Part shown: positions 55,400 to 64,000 of the stretch, one piece after another | Layout: the number at the start of each line of letters is the position of its first letter | How positions within the stretch are numbered: the stretch's first letter is position 1 | DNA from: Azospirillum sp. B510 | Lineage (GTDB): Bacteria; Pseudomonadota; Alphaproteobacteria; Azospirillales; Azospirillaceae | Direction: 5' to 3' | Assembly (NCBI RefSeq): GCF_000010725.1 | Contig: NC_013854.1 | Span: 3,067,001-3,131,000, forward strand | Length of the DNA stretch: 64,000 bases | The notes under the pieces: model-generated | Told to the model about the DNA's origin: nothing | The model's database searches: none | Seen by the model: only the letters and a program-made list of their open reading frames with translations | Made by a program: the position numbers and the translations under genes

Positions 55400-56296
55400 T
55401 CACCGGGTCTTCTTCTCCTTCGCCGTATCCTTGCCCGCGGCACCCGCGACCTCCGCCGTCCGGACGAGATTGTCGGCGGCGGCACGGCCCCACTCGCTGT
55501 CGGGAGCGACCCGGCGGGCCAGCGCCCAATCGTCGCGCGCCGCCGGCAAATTGCCGCCCAGCGCCTTCACGTTGCCGCGCAGCAGAATCGCCTCCGGATC
55601 GCCGGGTTTCAGTTCGAGCGCCGAATCGATGTCGGCCAGCGCCTGCCGGTAGTTGGAGAGCGCCTTGTGGGCGGAGGCGCGATAGAGATAGGCGTCGGCC
55701 CGGCGGGGGTCACGGGCCAGCGCCGCGTCCAGGTCGGCGATGGCGTCCCAGAAACGTTCGCCCTCGGCCCTCGCGAAGGCGCGGTCGATCAGCAGGTCGA
55801 TGTCGTCCGGCGTCTTCTCCAACGCGGCACTGTAGAGCCGTTCCGCCCGCTCCTGGTCGCCGGCCCGCAGCCAGGCCCAGCCGGCGCGGCCGAGCAGCGA
55901 GGCGGCGGCCTTGGGATCGTCCTTGCCGAGCGTCGGCACCAGCGCCTCGATCTCGCCGCCGGCCGCCTTGAATTCGCCGGCATGGAACAGCGCCAGCGCC
56001 TCGCACAGCGCCGCATAGTCGCCGCCACCCTGCTGCCGCCAGCGCTGCGCGTCGGCGCGGGCGCCGTCGGGATTGGCCTCCGCCTTGGCGGCGCAGGCCT
56101 GAAGTTCGCGGTTGCGGTCGAGAGCGGAGGAGGAGCCACCGGATGGGCTGGCGGACGGATTGGCGGATGGGCTGGCGGTCGCGTTCGGGGACGCCGCCTG
56201 AGCGGTCGAAAGGAAAGCCGGCGGAACGGCGGCAAAGCCCAGGGCGAGGATGCCGGACAGGCAGGCGCGGAGAAGGTAAGCATTGCGTCGGGTCAT
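55400..56296 (-). CDS. secreted tetratricopeptide-repeat protein
   Basis: This 298-aa protein has a signal peptide (MTRRNAYLLRACLSGILALG, with cleavage near AQA/ASP at about 35). A short Ser/Pro/Ala-rich linker of repeated SAxPSxSPS type follows. At least three TPR units cover about 125-265, for example RADAYLYRASAHKALSNYRQALADIDSALELKPGD. The C-terminus is basic. TPR proteins are protein-interaction scaffolds, and the partner is unknown. ATG 56296 is chosen with AAAGG upstream; another ATG lies 7 codons earlier. The Ser/Pro linker is encoded by short direct repeats near 56150-56190. Confidence 0.88.
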   Translation of the reverse strand: MTRRNAYLLRACLSGILALGFAAVPPAFLSTAQAASPNATASPSANPSASPSGGSSSALDRNRELQACAAKAEANPDGARADAQRWRQQGGGDYAALCEALALFHAGEFKAAGGEIEALVPTLGKDDPKAAASLLGRAGWAWLRAGDQERAERLYSAALEKTPDDIDLLIDRAFARAEGERFWDAIADLDAALARDPRRADAYLYRASAHKALSNYRQALADIDSALELKPGDPEAILLRGNVKALGGNLPAARDDWALARRVAPDSEWGRAAADNLVRTAEVAGAAGKDTAKEKKTR

Positions 56297-56404
56297 GGTG
56301 CCTTTACACTCCGCCATCGCCGGGCGGGGCGCAAGTCCGCAAGGCTCCCGCCCGCGTTACACACTCCACCCCTTTCCTTGCCGCTCCAACCGGAACCGCC
56401 CGTG

Positions 56405-57280
56405 ATGACCGATCCCCGCCTGTTCGTGTTCGGCCTCGGCTACAGCGCCCGCGTCTTCGCCGAGAGGCTGCGCGCCGAAGGCTGGCGCATCGCCGCCACC
56501 TGCCGCGGCGAGGAGAAGAAGGCCGCCTTGGAGGCCGAGGGCATCGAGGCCTTCCTGTTCGACCGAGGCCGGCCGCTGGCCGACGCGCGGGCGGCGCTGG
56601 CCGGCACCACCCATCTGCTGGTCAGCGTCCCGCCGGACGGCAAGGGCGATCCGGTGCTGGATCAACACGCCCGCGATCTGGCCGACCTGCGCACGCTGGA
56701 CTGGGCCGGCTACCTCTCAACCACCGGTGTCTATGGCGACACCGGGGGAGAATGGGTCGGCGAGGCGGCGTGGCTGAAGCCGACCGGCGAACGCCAGAAG
56801 CGCCGGGTGGAGGCCGAGCGCGGCTGGCTGAACTTGTACCGCCAGTATGGCGTGCCGATGCATCTGTTCCGGCTGGCCGGCATCTACGGTCCCGGCCGCA
56901 GCGCCATCGATTCGGTGCGCGACGGCACGGCCAGACGGGTGGACAAGCCGGGTCAGGTCTTCTGCCGCATCCATGTCGACGACATCGCCAACACCCTGCG
57001 CGCGTCGATGGACCGGCCGACGCTGGGCGCGGTCTACAATGTCGCCGATGATCTGCCGAGCCCGTCGCACGAGGTGGTGGAATATGCCTGCCGCCTGCTG
57101 GGGGTGGAGCCGCCGCCGCTGGTCCCCTTCGACCAGGCGGAGATGTCGCCGATGGCCGCCAGCTTCTACGCCGATTGCCGCCGGGTGAGGAACGACCGCA
57201 TCAAGCGCCAGCTTGGCGTCACCCTGACCCATCCCGACTACCGCGCCGGGCTGGAGGCGCAGCTCGCCGCCGGACTGTAG
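56405..57280 (+). CDS. NAD(P)-dependent epimerase/dehydratase-like SDR protein
   Basis: This 291-aa protein resembles the YeeZ-like branch of extended short-chain dehydrogenases. The nucleotide site reads LFVFGLGYSARVFAERLRAEGW. STTGVYGDTGGEWV carries the Thr and Tyr active-site area, and FRLAGIYGPGRSAID is the substrate-binding block. HVDDIANTLRASM is typical. Substrate and pathway are unknown. The ATG at 56405 is preferred to the adjoining GTG. It is divergent from the TPR gene with a 108-base gap. Confidence 0.85.
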   Translation: MTDPRLFVFGLGYSARVFAERLRAEGWRIAATCRGEEKKAALEAEGIEAFLFDRGRPLADARAALAGTTHLLVSVPPDGKGDPVLDQHARDLADLRTLDWAGYLSTTGVYGDTGGEWVGEAAWLKPTGERQKRRVEAERGWLNLYRQYGVPMHLFRLAGIYGPGRSAIDSVRDGTARRVDKPGQVFCRIHVDDIANTLRASMDRPTLGAVYNVADDLPSPSHEVVEYACRLLGVEPPPLVPFDQAEMSPMAASFYADCRRVRNDRIKRQLGVTLTHPDYRAGLEAQLAAGL

Positions 57281-57449
57281 CCGAAGAGTTGGGGAAAAGG
57301 TGACGCTGATATTACAAAGCAATGAACCGACATATTCCGGTAATCGCAAAATCCAGCCAAGGACACGACGGCGAACGGCAAGGGTTATTTAATAATCTCC
57401 CGTGATCATGGGCGTCCAGGCGACGACGATTCCGCGAGGTGTTGGACGC

Positions 57450-59201
57450 ATGAGCAGCACGCCGACGGTCACGCCCTCCCTCCCCTCCGCCACACCGGCG
57501 GTGGCGAAGGACGCGGACAGGGAGAGGGCGGACACAAGCGCCTTCCGCCGCCAGATGGACGAGGTCGTGGCCCGCATCCCCATGCATGCCATCCGCTCGG
57601 TGCTGGACGCGGTCGAGGGGGCGGCCAGCCCGAATTCCGAACGGGCGCGCCATCTGCGCGAGGCGCTGGTCGACCATTTCAACCGCCTGCGGCCGATGAA
57701 GGCGCGGCGCCTGTTCACCAGCCTGTTCGAACCCTTCCTGGTCGACGACCCCATCCTCTACCGCTCGGGCGACTCGGTGCCGGCGCTGGTCCAGCGGGTG
57801 GATATGGGCGGCATCTGGACGGCGCTGACGCGCTACGCCTTCCCCGGCCTGGCGGCGGAGGTGCAGAGCCGGCTCGACGCCCTGTCGCGCGAGGCGATGC
57901 TGGACGCCGTTCTCACCTGCCCCGACGCGATGGTGATGCGCGAACTGATGCGCAAGGAGGCGCTCGACTTCCTCTACGCCATGGCCGGCGACCGCAAGCT
58001 GACCGACCGCTTCCTGGCGCTGGCCAACGAGGAGGCGCACCACGACGCGCGACTGCGCACCCAGTATCTTGGGCGCAAGGCGCCGATCGACAGCGACCTG
58101 CTGGGCTTCGTCCGCGCCCTGCTGGAGCACAACGCGGTGCTGGTGCCGCTGACCGAGCGCATGCGGCACGACATCGATGAAATGCGAAGGGGGGAGACGC
58201 AGGACGCCTCCGATCCCCGCTCCGCCGCCTATTCCGCCGAGGTCGATTGCCAGTCGGCGCTGATGGTCGGCTTCGTCCGCCGGGTGCGCGATCTCGGCCT
58301 GCCCTTCCGCGACCAGTCCCAGCTGCTGGCCTGGTTCGCCCCGCTCTACGGGCTGAACGTCAAGCGCCGCTACGACGTGTTCCTGCGCCATGTGCGCGAG
58401 CATGGCGGCCCGGCGGTCCGGGAATCGCATCCGCTGCCGCGCGCCCTGCTCTGCCATTTCACCGCCGCCTGCACCACGATCCGCGAGGTGGTGGACGGCA
58501 TGTTCGGCGACATGGAGATCCAGGACGGCGGGGTGCTGTCGGCCCCCGTCCCGACCCGCGCCCTGCTGGGCGAGGCGGTGGACCGCTTCGACCGCGCGCT
58601 GACCGCCCTGTCCGGCATCGGCTTCCTCGCCAGCCGCACCACCGGCCCGGCCCTGAGGACGGAGTTGAACGCCGTCAGCCGCGAGTTGACCGGCACGGTG
58701 ATGCCGGCGCTGGCCGCCCGGCTGCAGGCGGCGATGAACGCCCGCCACGCCCCGGTGCCCGACCATGAGGACATCGTCTGGCTGCTGGAGCTGGTGTGGC
58801 GCTGGGGCCGCTATCTCGGCAGCGCCGGCTACGCCAATCCGGAGTTGAGGTCGCTGCGCCTCTATGCGGTGGAGACCGGCCGCCTCGCCTTCATCCAGGC
58901 GATGAAGGCCGAGCCGCAAGAGACGCCCGGCCACCGCATGGCGCATCTGTTGCGCATCCGCCGGCTGATGGCGGCGATGGGCGAGACGGTGGACGGCTGG
59001 ATCAGCCCGGTCAGCCAGGGGCTGCAACGGGTCGTCCACAGCTATCTGGAGGAGGTCGAGACGATCGCCGAGGATGAATGGGCGGTGATCGACGCCTTCG
59101 TCGCCAGCGTGCGCAGCGAACTCAGCCGGTCGCGCAACTGGCAGAGCGCCGACTTCGTCGACCTGCTGCGTCTGCATGAGGGCAGGCGGCGGGAGGCGTG
59201 A
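57450..59201 (+). CDS. protein of unknown family, paralogue of the protein at 1907-3589
   Basis: This 583-aa, soluble, largely helical protein aligns along its length with the 560-aa product of 1907-3589. Matching blocks are KARRLFTSLFEPFLVDDPILY, split near residues 75-95, QRVDMGGIWTALTRYAFPGLA, VPDHEDIVWLLELVWRWG, and GHRMAHLLRIRRLMAAMG with a Trp-Ile pair after it. The ends are also alike (RNWQSADFVDLLRLHE). ATG 57450 is preferred, since GAGGTG lies 9-14 bases upstream; an ATG at 57408 would add 14 residues. It sits 183 bases before dnaN. The 169 bases upstream (57281-57449) are AT-richer than average and hold no gene I can see. Confidence 0.8.
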   Translation: MSSTPTVTPSLPSATPAVAKDADRERADTSAFRRQMDEVVARIPMHAIRSVLDAVEGAASPNSERARHLREALVDHFNRLRPMKARRLFTSLFEPFLVDDPILYRSGDSVPALVQRVDMGGIWTALTRYAFPGLAAEVQSRLDALSREAMLDAVLTCPDAMVMRELMRKEALDFLYAMAGDRKLTDRFLALANEEAHHDARLRTQYLGRKAPIDSDLLGFVRALLEHNAVLVPLTERMRHDIDEMRRGETQDASDPRSAAYSAEVDCQSALMVGFVRRVRDLGLPFRDQSQLLAWFAPLYGLNVKRRYDVFLRHVREHGGPAVRESHPLPRALLCHFTAACTTIREVVDGMFGDMEIQDGGVLSAPVPTRALLGEAVDRFDRALTALSGIGFLASRTTGPALRTELNAVSRELTGTVMPALAARLQAAMNARHAPVPDHEDIVWLLELVWRWGRYLGSAGYANPELRSLRLYAVETGRLAFIQAMKAEPQETPGHRMAHLLRIRRLMAAMGETVDGWISPVSQGLQRVVHSYLEEVETIAEDEWAVIDAFVASVRSELSRSRNWQSADFVDLLRLHEGRRREA

Positions 59202-59264
59202 CGGTCGCAGGCGCCCGTCCTCGGCCAAAGGGCTCGGCCAAAGGGCCTGGCCGCAACAATTTGG

Positions 59265-59292
59265 TTCGACCCACCCGTCGATGTGGTATGAT
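59265..59292 (+). promoter_or_regulatory. promoter of dnaN
   Basis: TTCGAC (59265-59270), a 16-base spacer and TATGAT (59287-59292), extended by an upstream TG at 59284-59285, lie about 90 bases before dnaN. Just upstream, GGCCAAAGGGCTC is repeated in tandem (59223-59248). Confidence 0.5.
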
Positions 59293-59384
59293 GCGCGCCC
59301 GCTCGGGGCGGGACGGCCGGACAACGGCCCGCAACCCCGGTGGGCCCGCCAAAAAGTCATTCCTCCCGCCGAGACGACGCCAGC

Positions 59385-60515
59385 ATGAACATCACCATCG
59401 AACGCGCCGCCCTTCTCCGTTCCCTGGGTCACGTGCAGAGTGTGGTCGAGCGGCGGAACACCATTCCGATCCTGTCCAACGTCCTGTTGCGCGCGGGCGA
59501 CGGCGAACTGTCGCTGGCCGCCACCGACATGGACCTGGAGATCGTGGAGACGGTGCCGGCGACGGTCGGCCGCCCCGGCGGCACCACCGCCCCCGCCCAC
59601 ACCCTGTTCGACATCGTCCGCAAGCTGCCCGACGGCAGCCAGGTGGAGCTGGACATCGGCGGCGACGGCACCATCCTGACGCTGCGCGCCGGCCGCTCGC
59701 AGTTCAAGCTGTCCTGCCTGCCGGTGGAGGATTTCCCGCAGCTGTCCAGCGGCGACCTGAAGCATAATTTCTCGGTCCCCGCCGCCGACCTGCGCGGGCT
59801 GATCGACCGCACCCGCTTCGCGATCTCCACCGAGGAGACGCGCTATTACCTGAACGGCATCTATCTGCATGCGGCCAAGAGCAAGATGGGCGGGCTGGAG
59901 ACGCCGGTGCTGCGCGCCGTCGCCACCGATGGTCACCGGCTGGCCCGGGTCGAGATGCCGCTGCCGGATGGAGCCGAGGGCATCCCCGGCGTCATCATCC
60001 CGCGCAAGACCGTCACCGAAATCCGCAAGCTGGTGGACGAGGCCGCCGACCGCATCGAGCTGTCGATGTCCGACAACAAGATCCGCTTCGGCTTCGACAG
60101 CGTCGTCGTCACCTCCAAGCTGATCGACGGCACCTTCCCCGACTATGAGCGGGTGATCCCGGTCGGCAACGACAAGGTGATGGAGGTCGACGCCAAGCTG
60201 TTCGCCGCCGCCGTCGACCGCGTCGCCACCATCTCCACCGAGAAGAGTCGGGCGGTGAAGCTGTCGCTGGTGCGCGGCGCCCTGACCCTGTCGGCGACCA
60301 GCCCGGAATCGGGCAGCGCCACCGAGGAGCTGGAGGTGAATTACGCCGAGGCTCCGCTGGAAATCGGCTTCAACTCCCGCTATCTGCTGGACATCACGCA
60401 GCAGATCGAGGGCGAGGGCGCCCAGTTCACGCTGGCCGACGCCGCGTCGCCGACCATCATCCGCGACGTCGCCGACTCCACCGCGCTCTATGTCCTGATG
60501 CCGATGCGCGTGTGA
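59385..60515 (+). CDS. dnaN: DNA polymerase III beta subunit (sliding clamp)
   Basis: This 376-aa ring-forming processivity factor for DNA polymerase III is cytoplasmic. It starts MNITIERAALLRSLGHVQSV and has the conserved VVERRNTIPILSNVLLRA. ATDGHRLARVEMPLP occurs in domain 2, and PTIIRDVADSTALYVLMPMRV at the C-terminus corresponds to the usual PMR(V/L) end. ATG 59385 is the family start. It is followed by recF (64 bases) and gyrB, a common replication and repair cluster. dnaA is not adjacent, as in many alphaproteobacteria. Confidence 0.98.
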   Translation: MNITIERAALLRSLGHVQSVVERRNTIPILSNVLLRAGDGELSLAATDMDLEIVETVPATVGRPGGTTAPAHTLFDIVRKLPDGSQVELDIGGDGTILTLRAGRSQFKLSCLPVEDFPQLSSGDLKHNFSVPAADLRGLIDRTRFAISTEETRYYLNGIYLHAAKSKMGGLETPVLRAVATDGHRLARVEMPLPDGAEGIPGVIIPRKTVTEIRKLVDEAADRIELSMSDNKIRFGFDSVVVTSKLIDGTFPDYERVIPVGNDKVMEVDAKLFAAAVDRVATISTEKSRAVKLSLVRGALTLSATSPESGSATEELEVNYAEAPLEIGFNSRYLLDITQQIEGEGAQFTLADAASPTIIRDVADSTALYVLMPMRV

Positions 60516-60579
60516 TGGGGTTGCGGGGATCCTCCCCGCCCCTGGCGGAACGGACCAGTTGCAGCACACGGCAGTCTCG

Positions 60580-61764
60580 ATGAGCGGCGGTACCCCGGCG
60601 TCCGCCGCGCCCCCTCCTTTGGCACCGGCGCTGGCCGTCCGGCGGATGACGCTGACGCGTTTCCGCGGCTACGACTCCGTGCGGCTGGAGCCCGACCATC
60701 GCCCCGTCGCCCTGATCGGGCCCAACGGCGCCGGCAAGACCAATCTGCTGGAGGCCGTCAGCTTCCTCGCTCCCGGCCGCGGCCTGCGCGGCGCGCGGCT
60801 GGCCGAGGTCGAACGGCTGGGCTCGCCCCCCGGCGCCGGCTGGGCGGTGGCGGCGACGCTCGACACCCCGCTGGGACCGGTGGAGATCGGCACCGGCCGC
60901 GAACCACATGACGGAAACCGCGCTTCCGACCGCGACCGCCGGCTGGTCCGCATCGACGGCCATCCGGCCAAGGGCCAGACGGCGCTGGCCGAGCATGTCG
61001 CCATGGTCTGGCTGACCCCGCAGATGGACCGCCTGTTCCTCGAAGGGGCGAGCGGACGGCGGCGTTTCCTCGACCGGCTGGTCTTCGGCTTCGATCCCGC
61101 CCATGCCGGCCGGCTGTCGCGCTACGAGCATGCCCTGCGCGAACGCGCCCGCCTGCTGCGCGACGGCCGCTTCGACGAGGGCTGGCTCGGCGCGCTGGAG
61201 GACCAGATGGCGACCACCGGCATCGCCGTCGCCGCGGCGAGACGCGAGGTGGTGCAGCGGCTGCGCGCCGCCTGCGCCCGCTCGATCGGCCCCTTCCCCG
61301 CCGCCGACCTCGCCGTCGCCGGCACGGTGGAGCGCTGGCTGGACGAGGGGCCGGCGCTGGCGGCGGAGGATTCGCTGCGCGACTCCTTGCGCTTGGGCCG
61401 CCGGGCCGACGCCGATGGCGGCGGCGCCACGCTGGGGCCGCACAAAAGCGACCTCGCCGTCCGCCATGCGCCCAAGGACATGCCGGCGGCGCTCTGCTCC
61501 ACCGGCGAGCAGAAGGCGCTGCTGATCGCCATCGTGCTGGCCAACGCCCGGCTGCTGGCGGCCGAACGCGGCGCCGCGCCGATCCTGCTGCTGGACGAGG
61601 TCGCGGCCCATCTCGACCCCGAGCGGCGCGCCGCGCTGTTCGGCGAAATCCTGGCATTGGGCGCCCAGGCCTGGATGACCGGCACCGACGAGGGGATTTT
61701 CAACCCCTTGGGCGAGGATGCCCGCCGCTTCCGCATCGAAGACGCCCACATCCGCCCCGGATAG
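60580..61764 (+). CDS. recF: DNA replication and repair protein RecF
   Basis: This 394-aa SMC-like ATPase helps load RecA at gaps. Walker A is LIGPNGAGKTNLLEAVSFLA (about 45-64), preceded by LTRFRGYDSVRLE. The ABC signature region STGEQKALLIAIVLA and Walker B ILLLDEVAAHLDPERR occur near the C-terminus. ATG 60580 is chosen over TTG 60559; either leaves an Ala/Pro-rich N-terminus of about 25 residues before the conserved region. It lies between dnaN and gyrB. Confidence 0.96.
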   Translation: MSGGTPASAAPPPLAPALAVRRMTLTRFRGYDSVRLEPDHRPVALIGPNGAGKTNLLEAVSFLAPGRGLRGARLAEVERLGSPPGAGWAVAATLDTPLGPVEIGTGREPHDGNRASDRDRRLVRIDGHPAKGQTALAEHVAMVWLTPQMDRLFLEGASGRRRFLDRLVFGFDPAHAGRLSRYEHALRERARLLRDGRFDEGWLGALEDQMATTGIAVAAARREVVQRLRAACARSIGPFPAADLAVAGTVERWLDEGPALAAEDSLRDSLRLGRRADADGGGATLGPHKSDLAVRHAPKDMPAALCSTGEQKALLIAIVLANARLLAAERGAAPILLLDEVAAHLDPERRAALFGEILALGAQAWMTGTDEGIFNPLGEDARRFRIEDAHIRPG

Positions 61765-61806
61765 GGACGAAAAGCTGGGCGAAGGCCCGGAAAAAAAGCA
61801 TGCTGA

Positions 61807-64000
<2,194 letters not shown>

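Noticed and set aside
59202..59384. Replication origin near dnaN.
   Set aside because: No cluster of DnaA boxes or AT-rich unwinding element is visible, and dnaN-recF-gyrB in alphaproteobacteria is often away from the origin.
57312..60569. A 1085-codon minus-strand frame across the unknown paralogue and dnaN.
   Set aside because: It covers two real plus-strand genes and an intergenic promoter, and its composition is that of an antisense shadow.

Overview
The window is GC-rich (high GC at third codon positions) and reads as chromosomal DNA of an alphaproteobacterium, most likely Rhodospirillales/Azospirillaceae (Azospirillum-like). This is an inference from gene content and order: trpB-trpA-accD-folC, tsaE-amgK-murU-addB-addA-trxA, dnaN-recF-gyrB without dnaA, a fused Pat-type acetyltransferase, and many large sensor kinases. 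No database search was possible.

Layout. 1-3.6 kb: the end of a chemoreceptor, tRNA-Arg(ACG), xanthine phosphoribosyltransferase (gpt) and a 560-aa protein of unknown family. 3.6-8.8 kb (minus): a peptide/oligopeptide ABC uptake cluster with two binding proteins and two permeases but no ATPase. 9-16.1 kb: pyrophosphatase, a divergent epimerase/LysR pair, L-lactate dehydrogenase, a DoxX protein and a 898-aa acyl-CoA synthetase/GNAT fusion. 16.1-16.4 kb: a complete, easily missed minus-strand mini-gene with promoter, leader hairpin, Shine-Dalgarno and a 23-codon amphipathic peptide, ending before a strong hairpin. 16.4-19.8 kb (minus): a tight yggT-DUF167-folD-corA-modD operon.

19.9-28.0 kb is the accessory region. 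An intact ISAs1-family element with a 10-bp target duplication lies just upstream of yggT. tRNA-Ala(CGC) follows, with a tyrosine-recombinase gene right behind it. That integrase is split by an IS630-family element whose transposase needs a -1 frameshift, and removing the element restores the integrase frame exactly. Cargo follows on the minus strand: an EamA transporter with a histidine-rich tail, an unknown 291-aa protein, a pRiA4b ORF-3-like protein and an Mrr-type restriction endonuclease. No right-hand copy of the tRNA end was found, so the right border is set only by the return of core genes.

28-41.6 kb: folC, accD, trpA, trpB (minus); a receiver-Hpt protein; a cold-shock protein whose leader can form a 10-bp duplex with its own Shine-Dalgarno; a sigma-54 activator; coaBC-dut; and a 1282-aa hybrid kinase with one degenerate receiver. 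41.7-55.3 kb: a multi-PAS kinase with a decayed ATPase domain (DivL-like by architecture and context), a ferredoxin-NADP reductase, then tsaE, the amgK-murU peptidoglycan recycling pair, addB-addA double-strand-break repair and trxA with a textbook terminator. 55.4-64 kb: a TPR lipoprotein-like/secreted protein, an NAD-dependent epimerase, a paralogue of the 560-aa unknown protein, and dnaN, recF and the start of gyrB, which runs off the window.

The observations most worth following are the mini-gene at 16.2 kb, the paralogous unknown family at 1.9 and 57.4 kb, the self-complementary cold-shock leader, and the disarmed integrase island with its four-gene cargo operon.
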